NCBI GenBank assembly: GCA_021776515.1
Contig: JAJFFS010000020.1
Coordinates: 1 to 59,961 of the forward strand
Source of the DNA: Robiginitomaculum sp.
GTDB taxonomy: Bacteria; Pseudomonadota; Alphaproteobacteria; Caulobacterales; Maricaulaceae
Reading direction: 5' to 3'
Length of the DNA stretch: 59,961 nt
The position numbers and the translations under genes were made by a program. The notes under the pieces were generated by a model, which saw only the letters and a program-made list of their open reading frames with translations, searched no databases and was not told the origin of the DNA. Below, one piece after another: positions 37,835 through 46,600 of the stretch. Position 1 is the first letter of the stretch. Every line of letters starts with the position of its first letter.

Positions 37835-39439
37835 TTAATTCGTACTGGCTGCGTCTTCTTTAATCATGTCGGCTGCTTTTTCTGCAATCATTATCGCCGG
37901 GGCATTGGTGTTCCCCGAGACAAGGTTTGGCATGATAGAAACATCCACCACCCGCAATCCCGCCACGCCATGAACCCGCAGCCGGTCATCAACCACGGCC
38001 ATATCATCATGGCCCATTTTGCAGGTGCCAACCGGGTGGTAGATGGTGTCAGTACGTTCGCGTATGTCAGCACGTAAAGCGTCTTCGTCTGTGGTGTCGC
38101 CGTCGTAATAAGCTTCGCCGCGTATTGCATCAAAGGCTGGTGCACGCAAGATTTCCTGTGTCAGTTTCACGCCTCTTACCATGGTTTCCATATCCCGATC
38201 ATCTTCGAGAAAGGCCGGGTCTATAGCAGGCGGTGCCAGCGGGTTTGCGCTATTAAGCGCCAATTGCCCGCGGCTTTTTGGGCGCAGAACACACACATGA
38301 CAGCTATAACCATGGCCCCAGTGCAGCTTGCGACCATGGTCATCCACCACGGCGCGTACAAAATGTAGCTGTATATCTGGCGAAGGTTCCTTTTTGTCAG
38401 TGTACAAAAAGCCACCAGACTCGCCATAGTTCGTCGCCAGCATGCCGCGCCTTGTGACGGTATACTTAAATGTTTCACCAATCATTTTCAGGCCACCAAA
38501 CAAGGAAAGCCCAACCGTGTCCAGCGACCTGGATTTAAAACTGGCAATCCAGTCTGGATGATCTTGCAAGTTTTCCCCCACGCCAGGTAATTCATGGATA
38601 TGCGTCAGGCCATGTGGTTCGATTTTATCCTTGGGGCCAATGCCTGAAAGAAGCAAAATTTGCGGTGATCCAAAAGCTCCGGCAGACAGGATAACCTCGC
38701 GCCGGGCCAGCACGTGGTCAGCTTTTCCCTTGCGTAAAAACTGCACGCCAATGGCTTTTTGGTTTTCTACAATTACATTTTGGGTGTGTGCATGAGTTCG
38801 TACGGTCAGATTTGGTCGATTGCGCGCCGGGTCCAAAAAAGCCCGAGCTGTGGACCAGCGCTCGCCATTTTTCTGGGTGACCTCATAAAGGCCAACGCCT
38901 TCCTGCTCTGCGCCATTAAAATCATCGGTTAGGGGTAACTGCAACTCTCTGGCGGCATTAATGAAAGCATTGTTGATGGGGCTGGGGTCAGTAACCGGTG
39001 CTACATTTAATGGCCCGCCCACCCCGTGAAAGTTATCGCCGCCCGCCTCGCGGTTTTCACTTTTTTTAAAATAGGGCAGGACGTCCTCATAACTCCAGCC
39101 CTGATTGCCTAGTGCCGCCCAGGCATCATAATCTGCCCGATGTCCGCGAGTATAAATCATCGCATTCATGCCCGAAGAGCCACCCAGCATTTTGCCGCGT
39201 GGTTGATAGCCATTACGCCCGTTCAAGCCTTTTTGCGGCACAGTATGATAAGCCCAGTTCTTTAATTTTCCGGGGATCAGCGCAATTAACGCAGCGGGCG
39301 TAGAGACAAGCGGGTTTTTGTGAGTGCCACCGGCTTCCAAAAGACAGACCGAAACATCCGGATCTTCTGACAAACGGTTGGCCAGCGTACACCCTGCCGA
39401 ACCAGCGCCCACAATAACATAATCAAATTCATCTGCCAT
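37835..39439 (-). CDS. GMC-family alcohol dehydrogenase (choline dehydrogenase-like)
   Basis: A 534-residue FAD enzyme. DYVIVGAGSAGCTLANRLSE is the dinucleotide-binding motif; GKMLGGSSGMNAMIYTRGHRADYD and GAFGSPQILLLSGIG are the two GMC signatures; HPVGTCKMG near the C-terminus carries an active-site His and NTNAPAIMIAEKAADMI closes the FAD domain. The ATG at 39439 is set just before the FAD motif. Members of this branch oxidise medium- and long-chain alcohols (AlkJ-like) or choline. Being upstream of an alkyl sulfatase, oxidation of the released fatty alcohol is the best guess. Confidence 0.88.
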   Translation of the reverse strand: MADEFDYVIVGAGSAGCTLANRLSEDPDVSVCLLEAGGTHKNPLVSTPAALIALIPGKLKNWAYHTVPQKGLNGRNGYQPRGKMLGGSSGMNAMIYTRGHRADYDAWAALGNQGWSYEDVLPYFKKSENREAGGDNFHGVGGPLNVAPVTDPSPINNAFINAARELQLPLTDDFNGAEQEGVGLYEVTQKNGERWSTARAFLDPARNRPNLTVRTHAHTQNVIVENQKAIGVQFLRKGKADHVLARREVILSAGAFGSPQILLLSGIGPKDKIEPHGLTHIHELPGVGENLQDHPDWIASFKSRSLDTVGLSLFGGLKMIGETFKYTVTRRGMLATNYGESGGFLYTDKKEPSPDIQLHFVRAVVDDHGRKLHWGHGYSCHVCVLRPKSRGQLALNSANPLAPPAIDPAFLEDDRDMETMVRGVKLTQEILRAPAFDAIRGEAYYDGDTTDEDALRADIRERTDTIYHPVGTCKMGHDDMAVVDDRLRVHGVAGLRVVDVSIMPNLVSGNTNAPAIMIAEKAADMIKEDAASTN

Positions 39440-39600
39440 TATACCATCTCTCATCAGCCCGGGAGACAAAAACATTGCGCCCCAGAAGCACTGTTTTTTA
39501 GTATAAAGCGAAAAGCAACATCTTTCAAAATTGAAAAACCTCTTCCTGAAAGTAATTCGGGTGAAATTGGTGAGGGGTTCGAGGTGAAACATCGAACTGG

Positions 39601-39686
39601 AACCTGTCCTCAAGCAGCGAAGCGGTAGGACAGCTAAAAAGGGAACCTGTCCTCAAATAGCGAAGAGGTAGGACAGCTAAAATGGC
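39601..39686. repeat. Two tandem 43-base repeats, each able to form a hairpin
   Basis: Units at 39601-39643 and 39644-39686 differ at only a few positions. Each contains CTGTCCT near its start and AGGACAG about 20 bases later, an inverted repeat with a GC-rich loop (AGCGAAGCGGT in unit 1). They lie between the GMC gene start and the tRNA-like attachment site. Confidence 0.75.
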
Positions 39687-39754
39687 GCGCCCCAAAGGAC
39701 GAAGTCCGAACACTTATATCGAGGGTGTGGGATTTTCGAAGAAAATGGCGCGCC
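39679..39754. repeat. 13-base direct repeat AAAATGGCGCGCC, 63 bases apart
   Basis: Copies at 39679-39691 and 39742-39754. The second spans the CCA end of the tRNA-Arg fragment; the first overlaps the end of the second 43-base tandem repeat. They may mark an earlier insertion or excision at the same tRNA end. Confidence 0.6.
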
Positions 39755-39791
39755 GAGGAAGATTCGAACTCCCGACCCCCAGATTCGTAGT
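39746..39791 (-). other. 3' fragment of tRNA-Arg(ACG): attachment site, left border of genomic island
   Basis: Read on the minus strand this is the 3' part of a tRNA: anticodon loop CTACGAA (anticodon ACG), 3' side of the anticodon stem, a T arm with TTCGAAT loop and GGGAG/CTTCC stem, the 3' acceptor strand TCGGCGC, discriminator G and encoded CCA. Beyond about 39791 pairing with the 5' half fails and no GCGCCGA acceptor 5' strand follows, so the gene is not complete. Such displaced 3' ends are left behind when an integrative element inserts in a tRNA gene. The integrase lies next to it on the right, so the element extends rightward and the intact tRNA should be at its far end. Confidence 0.8.
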
Positions 39792-39959
39792 GTGTTCTTG
39801 TGAGGTTCTCTGGGCTACTCCTTGGTACGCTGAATTACTATAATCCGTTAAATATCATATGATTAACTTAATTTTGTTTGCGATGTAGCCCTTTACAACA
39901 CGCTCTGGTTTGTGTTTCCCTGCTTCCCTATTGTTTCCCCGAAGCGGTGGAGTGCGCTA

Positions 39960-41135
39960 TTGAAACAGAACAGGAAGCTCACCAAACGTGTCGTTGATTC
40001 TGAAGATGCTAATGGTCTGGACCGCAAGGTCTTTGATAATGCGCTAGCTGGTTTTCACTTACGAATAAAACCATCCGGTTTAAAAAGTTTTGCCATTCAG
40101 TATCGAACGCGCGGCGGGCGGCAGCGCTCTCTTACTCTGGGTCGTTACGGCACCCTGACTGTTGACGAGGCCCGTCATGAGGCGCGGCTTTTGCTGACAC
40201 AGGTTGCTAAAGGCGAAGACCCCTCGCTGGATAGAAACACAAAACGTCATTCGGTTTCTATGCAAGGGCTTTGGGATGAGTATCTGGTCAAACACGCCAA
40301 GCCTAAAAAAGCCCCTCGCTCGGTTGTAGAAGATGAAGCCATATGGAGACTATGGCTTAACAAGACCATAGGCCCAATTAAGGTGGACCAGTTGGGGCGC
40401 AAAGATGTGGAACACTTGCACGCATCAATGCAGCATGTCCCAAGCCGGGCGAACCGTATGCTGGCTTTGTTATCAAAGATGATGAACCTCGCCGTGCTTT
40501 GGGGGTATTGCGAGAAAAACCCGTGCATGGGCATTCCTAAATACCGCGAAGTGTGTCGCGAAAGGTTCCTGACCTCAGACGAGCGAGAGGCTTTAGCCAG
40601 TGTACTGGGTAAAGAGAGCGACAGGTGCGCCGCTAATGCCACCTGGCTGGCTATGCTGACAGGGGCTCGGCGCGGAGAGGTGCTCAATGCCAAATGGGAT
40701 CAGTTCCATCTGGATGGACATGCCCCGATTTGGATACTACCAGCCTCCAACACCAAACAAAGACGGATTAACCGTAAGCTCCTTTCAGCACAGGCGGTGA
40801 TGCTGCTTAGCGAATGGAAACAAGAATGTCCCAATTCAGATGCAGGGTGGGTGTTTCCAGGCAAAGACCCTATGCTTCCGCGCCCGGACTTGAAAGGACC
40901 GTGGAGGCGCATTCGCAAGACGGCCAAGTTAGAAGATTTCAGGTTTCATGATTTGCGCCATGATTTTGCTTCTTTGGCAGTGGGTGATGGCTGGTCCCTT
41001 TCCATGATAGGCAAATATCTGGGTCATAATTCTGTGCAGACCACACAACGGTATGCACATTTGCAGGACGATCCACTTAGGGCAATGGCAGAGCGTATTG
41101 GTACGCTTGCCTATGACAAGCCCGGCAATGGTTGA
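39960..41135 (+). CDS. Tyrosine recombinase (phage-type integrase) of the island
   Basis: A 391-residue site-specific recombinase. The N-terminal DUF4102-type arm-binding region (LTKRVVDSEDANGLDRKVFDNALAGFHLRIKPSG) is followed by a SAM-like core-binding region and the catalytic domain with Arg I in LTGARRGEVL, HDLRHDFASLA (His-x-x-Arg), LGHNSVQTTQRYAH (His/Trp position and nucleophile Tyr). The TTG at 39960 is preferred: GGTGGAG lies seven bases upstream and the family begins just before LTKR; a GTG at 39912 is an alternative. It lies about 170 bases from the tRNA-Arg fragment, which is its presumed attachment site. The next gene overlaps its stop codon. Confidence 0.9.
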   Translation: MKQNRKLTKRVVDSEDANGLDRKVFDNALAGFHLRIKPSGLKSFAIQYRTRGGRQRSLTLGRYGTLTVDEARHEARLLLTQVAKGEDPSLDRNTKRHSVSMQGLWDEYLVKHAKPKKAPRSVVEDEAIWRLWLNKTIGPIKVDQLGRKDVEHLHASMQHVPSRANRMLALLSKMMNLAVLWGYCEKNPCMGIPKYREVCRERFLTSDEREALASVLGKESDRCAANATWLAMLTGARRGEVLNAKWDQFHLDGHAPIWILPASNTKQRRINRKLLSAQAVMLLSEWKQECPNSDAGWVFPGKDPMLPRPDLKGPWRRIRKTAKLEDFRFHDLRHDFASLAVGDGWSLSMIGKYLGHNSVQTTQRYAHLQDDPLRAMAERIGTLAYDKPGNG

Positions 41136-42126
41136 TGAAATCCACGCAAAAGACATGCGATTAATCGATGCCAATATGATGACTCGTGACGGGCTGCTGG
41201 CAATGTACGGAGATCAGATCAAACTGGATCCGATAATTGCAGAGCGGATTATAAAGATCGGTGAAACAGTGCCGGGTAAAGATATTTCGCAGCACCCCTC
41301 TCTTACATTGACGGAATTGGTGCGCTGGTTTCAGTCCAAACCCCGCCCCGAACCACATTGGCAACCTGACTATTTGAGCAGTAGAGATCATCCCTTTTGG
41401 GATAATTTACCGGTTAAATGCTCAATTGATGCCCAATGGTTTGTCAGCGAGGCTCTATTTGAAAAAGATGCCGAAGCAAACCTTTTGGTGAGTGCCTCGG
41501 TTGGCCGTTTTGGAGAGCCTCGCTTCATACCGCCTTCATGGTGGGGAACTTTAGGAATTTCATTAGACCTTCATAGGGTTTCCTGGGGTGGTATACCATT
41601 CGATGAATTAGTGTTTTTGAATTTAAGCGCTTTGCCTAGCTCATTAGCTGACAGACTTATAAACGGAGCATTGCGCATACCATGGCATACGGTTCGTACC
41701 GTAGAAAAAGATATAAAACGGGTCTTGGAAAACATGGAGTTGTTATATCAGGAAGAGGAATATTTAATTGAGCGCACCCAACATTCGATAAAGACTATGC
41801 GGGAACACAACTCCTCAGTGTCAATGTCGCCATTCGGACCCGTTACAAATAAGTCGAATATTAAGAAGAAGCGTAGGCCTGGTGCGCCTTCTAAAAGGGA
41901 AAAGATTCGAAAATTATACGAACAAAGGCGCACTAGAGACATTCCCCTTACCACCCTAAATGCTGAGGCCGACGGAATTAGAGATGATTATCTTGAAGAA
42001 TATGCTCATTTTCCAAGCATAAATACCAGTAAAGTAAAAAGTGAAAACGTCATCAAGCACCTGAAAGCTCTAGGGTTTTATGATTCCAAGACAAAATCAT
42101 TCATAACTGAAAATAAAACACCCTAA
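41128..42126 (+). CDS. Unknown island protein downstream of integrase
   Basis: A 332-residue protein whose ATG at 41128 overlaps the integrase stop codon by a few bases, implying coexpression. No family is recognised. The middle part (HWQPDYLSSRDHPFWDN, FIPPSWWGTLGISLDLHRVSWGG) is rich in Trp and Pro; residues about 200-250 are helical and charged; a Lys/Arg-rich segment (NKSNIKKKRRPGAPSKREKIRKLYEQRR) near residue 260 may bind nucleic acid. The C-terminal 50 residues resemble a small helical domain. Base composition is more AT-rich than the genes left of the island. Confidence 0.6.
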   Translation: MVDEIHAKDMRLIDANMMTRDGLLAMYGDQIKLDPIIAERIIKIGETVPGKDISQHPSLTLTELVRWFQSKPRPEPHWQPDYLSSRDHPFWDNLPVKCSIDAQWFVSEALFEKDAEANLLVSASVGRFGEPRFIPPSWWGTLGISLDLHRVSWGGIPFDELVFLNLSALPSSLADRLINGALRIPWHTVRTVEKDIKRVLENMELLYQEEEYLIERTQHSIKTMREHNSSVSMSPFGPVTNKSNIKKKRRPGAPSKREKIRKLYEQRRTRDIPLTTLNAEADGIRDDYLEEYAHFPSINTSKVKSENVIKHLKALGFYDSKTKSFITENKTP

Positions 42127-42203
42127 TTATTTTTCCTATTACGGGGCTATTAGGGGAAGGCCCTAAGCGCCTCATTTGTACCACCAAACCAATGGAGGTA
42201 CGA

Positions 42204-42446
42204 ATGAACACCCTTGCCCTACCCACTTCACTACTCAGCACCAATGATGCCGCCCGTCGCCTTGGGCTATCACCGCGCACATTAGAGGCCTTGCGCGTTC
42301 GCGGCGGTGGGCCTGAGTTTATCAAGCTGGGTCGCCGCGTGCTCTATGAACCACAATCCCTGGCGCGCTGGATCGATGCAAACCGTCGCCATTCCACATG
42401 CGATGTGACGGCACGCCTTAACACAGGGCATAAGCCATGTGCCTGA
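42204..42446 (+). CDS. AlpA/excisionase-like helix-turn-helix regulator
   Basis: An 80-residue protein with LLSTNDAARRLGLSPRTLEALRVRGGGPEFIKLGRRVLYEPQSLARWIDANRR split over residues 12-65, the winged-helix layout of MerR-like AlpA/Xis proteins that control excision or transcription in integrative elements. GGAGGTA precedes the ATG at 42204 by three bases. Its stop overlaps the start of the next gene by ten bases, placing it in a compact phage-style operon. Confidence 0.75.
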   Translation: MNTLALPTSLLSTNDAARRLGLSPRTLEALRVRGGGPEFIKLGRRVLYEPQSLARWIDANRRHSTCDVTARLNTGHKPCA

Positions 42447-43162
42447 AGGCTATCACCTATATTCGAGAACGGGATATACGCCCTAGCGGATGTAAATTCG
42501 TTGCGCTGGCGCTTGCAGATCACGCCAATGCTAACTGGACATGCTTTCCCTCTGTCAGGCGTTTGGCCTTTTACACCTCTTTATCGAACCGAAGCGTGCG
42601 CACTCATCTGAACAGTCTGGCCAGTATGGGCATCATCACCCGAAAACGACGGCAACGAGAGGACGGCACACTTGCTGGCTATTCGTTCTTCATCCAGCGG
42701 CAAAAACCACCCGAATTAGGCGGCACTAGCGGCAAAAAACAGCACAAAACCACGTCAAAACTTGCCGCGCATGAAACCTCAGAAGAAACCTCAATACATA
42801 ACAATAACGCTGGCCAGTCAGAAAAACGATCTGCCATCCCCTCAGATTGGGAACCAGACAGTCAAACCAGGCTTCTGGCCATTCAACAATACCATTACGA
42901 TGAAGAGGAGTTAGACGATGTCATCGAAGACTTTAAGGATTACTGGGACAACAAAAGGAACTGCTCAGACGGAAAGAAGCGAAGCTGGAGCCGCACATTT
43001 CGTATGCAACTCAGAAGGCTCGGCAAGAAGAAACCTGCCAGACACAAGCCCAATAAACCCAGCACTACCACCAACAGCCATGGACAAGAGCCTTCAGGCA
43101 TTGCTGGCGCAGCAATGCGGCGTGCATATACGCGTAAAGAGCAGGACGATGTTCCCGAATGA
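42437..43162 (+). CDS. Helix-turn-helix replication-type protein (DnaT-like C-terminal region)
   Basis: A 241-residue protein. The N-terminal 80 residues (LALADHANANWTCFPSVRRLAFYTSLSNRSVRTHL split around the helices) are the HTH_36-type winged helix common in phage and plasmid replication initiators. Residues about 135-195 (IPSDWEPDSQTRLLAIQQYHYDEE, DVIEDFKDYWDNKRN, KRSWSRTFRMQLRR) match the pattern of the DnaT/YdaU DNA-binding domain: W-x-P, an acidic helix ending F-x-x-Y-W, and S-W-x-x-x-F. The C-terminal tail is Lys/Pro-rich and disordered. It probably starts replication of, or primes, the excised element. Confidence 0.7.
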   Translation: MCLKAITYIRERDIRPSGCKFVALALADHANANWTCFPSVRRLAFYTSLSNRSVRTHLNSLASMGIITRKRRQREDGTLAGYSFFIQRQKPPELGGTSGKKQHKTTSKLAAHETSEETSIHNNNAGQSEKRSAIPSDWEPDSQTRLLAIQQYHYDEEELDDVIEDFKDYWDNKRNCSDGKKRSWSRTFRMQLRRLGKKKPARHKPNKPSTTTNSHGQEPSGIAGAAMRRAYTRKEQDDVPE

Positions 43163-43571
43163 TGCGCCCACCTACTCAATCATTGAGCAGATCAACGTTA
43201 TGCCGGTTCATGGCGGCCCAATGGGCCTCGCTGCCGCCCTTAAGCTCCTGGAGGGCCGTCTGGCACCAGCCAAGCCATCACAGATAGAAGGCTGGCTGGC
43301 AGAGCTGAGCACACTAGTAATCACGCGTCGTCAGGATGGCTTTAGCGCTGACCTTACCCTGGGTGTGTGGACAGAGCGCCTGAGCCAGTATCCAGCAGAT
43401 GTCGTGCGTCACACACTACGGCAATGGCCTGACATTGGAGCGAGAGTATCTTCACTTAAAACCAGCGCCAAATATTGGCCTGCCTGGGCGGACATCTCCC
43501 CGCTTCTTGAAAATCATAGCCAGTGGCGCAAGGCGGCATATGCCATACTCCAATCGGAGACTTTATCATGA
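43149..43571 (+). CDS. Unknown phage-like protein after the replication gene
   Basis: About 140 residues from ATG at 43149, which overlaps the previous stop by 14 bases; an ATG at 43080 is also in frame but would need an 83-base overlap. The product (MFPNDAPTYSIIEQINVMP, LLEGRLAPAKPSQIEGWLAELSTL, LGVWTERLSQYPADVVRHTLRQW) has the pattern of small replication-module proteins of prophages, in which a helical domain with a W-x-x-x-L-x-x-Y-P-x-D segment occurs. No firm family. Its stop overlaps a 16-codon reading frame beginning at 43568. Confidence 0.55.
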   Translation: MFPNDAPTYSIIEQINVMPVHGGPMGLAAALKLLEGRLAPAKPSQIEGWLAELSTLVITRRQDGFSADLTLGVWTERLSQYPADVVRHTLRQWPDIGARVSSLKTSAKYWPAWADISPLLENHSQWRKAAYAILQSETLS

Positions 43572-43618
43572 GTAAAAGAGGGAGGGGTGGGTCTAATCTC
43601 TCAGGCCTCAAGCCCTAA
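43568..43618 (+). pseudogene. Possible 5' remnant of a truncated island gene
   Basis: An ATG that overlaps the preceding stop (ATGA) opens a 16-residue frame (MSKRGRGGSNLSGLKP) that ends abruptly at 43618. The same frame then continues with protein-like sequence (TGGISPKKLAAELQN) before the convergent propeller gene ends at 43671. This could be the stump of the next gene of the phage-like operon, cut off where the propeller module was inserted. The evidence is weak. Confidence 0.25.
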
Positions 43619-43670
43619 ACCGGTGGCATTAGCCCAAAAAAACTGGCTGCGGAATTGCAGAATATTTTTT

Positions 43671-46600
43671 TTATTCATTTTTATAATTAAGACCACGTGT
43701 ATCATGTACACCCCGTATGTCGAGGCGAGTATTATCGTTCTGGGCGTCAACCATAAAGAGGGAATGGTCGCGGATGAACTGCCCGGCAATGGTGCCTTTG
43801 GCCTCAAGGCCGGTAAAGGCCCCCTCGGCAGCAGCAAACAAATCAAGCGCCATGCTTTGCTTAGGCGTCTCCAGTATAGCTATCCCATCCGGCCAAACAT
43901 AAAGCGTGCCGGGTTCTTGAGTATGACGAATACCTTTGGTTGTACGTACCATTACTGCCCAGCGTCCCTCAGGAAGACCACTGGCCATAGCAATGGGCGT
44001 ATCATCAGCGGCGGCAGGCACAGTTACTGCCGCACTGGTCACGGAACGCGCCTTACCACCCAGGCTAGCAAAGCGCAGGAACGCCCGCGCATTGGCCGGA
44101 TCAAGCGCGACACCGGTGCCGTCGGACTGGTCACTGATAAACATGGCAAAAAAGCTGGGGGTGTCGCCGATTACCGTATCAATGGGATCGGGACCAAGCG
44201 GGGTAATACAGGCCGAGACCGCATCGGTCTCGCATATCTGTACCAGCAAAGGCAATGCTGCCGCGCCAGTATCGGCACTAACTCTCACCGCTGTATCAGC
44301 CGAACCACCCACATCGCCTACCCCGATATTAATGGCCGAGGCCGTCATAAAGCCAATGCTTCCTTGTGGTACGGTAATAATACCATCACTCGAAGGCGTT
44401 GCCCCGATGGAGAGAATATCCGGCACCTCTTTGTCATCAATGGAGAGAAACACCGTATTGACCCCGGGTATGGCATCGACATTGGCATTTTCACAAACAA
44501 AATCAGGAAACACCCCCTCACCAGCACTGAGCGCTGTTGGTGTGAAGGCCAGAATGAAAGACCTTGTCTGACCAGCATCAAGATCAAAGGGTACATCTGC
44601 CGGTCCCACAGGCGTATTGGCTGCATCGGTTTCCTGATAACTTAAACTTACCGGTGAGCCTGCCGGAATGGTAATCTGGCAGCTTTGCGCCGGATTATCG
44701 CCGGCATTAATGACCGAAGCAAACACCGTGATCGGATCGCCTAGCGCCGTGGACCCGCTAACTTCCGGATTATCCATTGCCGAGGCAAGTGAGCCGGAGC
44801 GCGCCGAAGGCAGAATTGACGTGAACAAGGTGGTATTCAATAGCGCCATTAACTTGAATTTCGCGCTGACATTGCGCGCCTGATCCATGGTGACAATGCA
44901 CACCCCATTGCCAGTGCAATCACCATTCCAGGACGAGAATGCTGAACGTGAAGTTGCGGCCACCGGCGTCAGGGTGACACTGGTTCCGGTTACATAATCC
45001 TCGGAACAAACCGTACCGCAATTGATGCCTGCCGGGGCGCTTGTAACTGTTCCATCGCCTAAACCTGTTTTGCTTACCTCCAGAGAGAATTGTGGTAAGC
45101 CTTGTACTGTCTCAGTTTGTGCCGAAATCAGGCCTTCGGTTGTACCGCCACCATCAATATAACTGGCAACAACATCAATTCTGGTTCCCACATCAGCCTG
45201 CTCCAGAACATAGGTAGCACCCGTGGCCCCGGCAATATTGGCACCGTTTCTGTGCCATTGGAAACTGAATGGCCCAAGGCCGTCTGCGTCGGCAATTGTA
45301 GAGGTATCGGCAGTTAGCGTCTGGCCTTGCGTTGGCGTACCGGTGATGAGTACCGCCCCGGTGGGCGATGAATTGACGCCGGTTCCCTGAATAACAAAGG
45401 TATAGGGGTTTTCATCCGCATCATCATTGGCAATGCTGACTGTTGCGGTGCGTAGACCAAGGGCACCAGGCCTAAACCCGATGATGAAAGAGGTTGTGTC
45501 CCCTGTGGCAATTGGTGTTGTTGCATCAGCCATCAGGGAAAAATCACCCGCATGGGGGCCGATAATACTCACACGTGGGTTGCCGATGAGATTAAGTGGC
45601 GCAGTACCTGAATTGGTGATGGCAAAAGTGTTATACACCACTTCTAACACGCTAAAACTACCAAAGTCGGTATTATGTACCGCATCCGGCGTAGTGTTCC
45701 CGTCAAGGATGGGTTGCCCAAAAAGAAGGCCAGTTATGTCCATCTCCGGCGCAACACCCGTGCCTTGTATATCAAAGGTATAAGGGTTTTCATCTGCATC
45801 ATCATTGGTGATGGAAACCGTGGTGGTGCGCAGGCCAAGGGCGCTAGGGTCAAAGGTAATGGTGAAAGTGGTGGTGCCGCCATTGGCCGCCACCGGTGTC
45901 GTCGCATCACTGGTCAGAGTGAAATCAGCAGCATGGGTGCCGCCAATAACCACACGCGGGGTGCCGGACAGGTTCAGGTCTGCACCGCCGGAATTAGAAA
46001 TGGTGAAAGTATTGGCATTGCTGCCGCCGGTCAGTGTCACAGAACCAAAATCGGTATCGTCCACTGTATCCGGCGCCATGTCCCCATCGGCAATGGCAAC
46101 ACCCATGCCGGTAACATCTATCTCCGGCGCAGAAAGGCCAAATATATCCGCCCGAATGGCATTGCCATCGACATCACCACCGGATTGACTGTTATCCTGC
46201 CAGGTGATGACAAATTTATCGCCCGGCAGCGTCGCCACTTTGGGTATCATTTGGTCACTCAGCGTTGTGGTATTGACCAGAAACTCTGGTCCCAATGGTG
46301 TGCCGGATGCCTCATAGGCTTGCGCCCGAATAGCCGCGCCACTGGGATCATCAATACTGGCACTTTCATCCTGCCAGGTGATGACAAAACCACCATCAGA
46401 AAATGCCGACACAGAGGGGCCGAACTGAACGCCCGTCGTTATGGTGTTGACCAGAAATTCGGTGTCTATTTTTGCACCAGCAGCATCAAATCGCTGCGCC
46501 CGTACGGCAAAGTCACTTGTGTCATCGGGACTTAAACTTTTATCCTGCCAGGCGATAACGAAGCCGCCGCCGGGCAATGCCGCCACGCTGGGGTTTTGCT

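Noticed and set aside
39746-39823. A complete tRNA-Arg gene
   Set aside because: Only the 3' part pairs correctly; the anticodon stem 5' side and the acceptor 5' strand are missing.
43587-44645. 352-codon open frame antisense to the C-terminal part of the large propeller gene
   Set aside because: It is the mirror of a better-supported gene with signal peptide and repeat domains; its own composition (many Arg, Gly, Ile, His) has no family resemblance and no ribosome-binding site.
45675-46535. 286-codon open frame antisense to the anchor-D and repeat region
   Set aside because: It is open only because the sense strand is a repetitive GC-biased coding array; the protein simply echoes the repeats.
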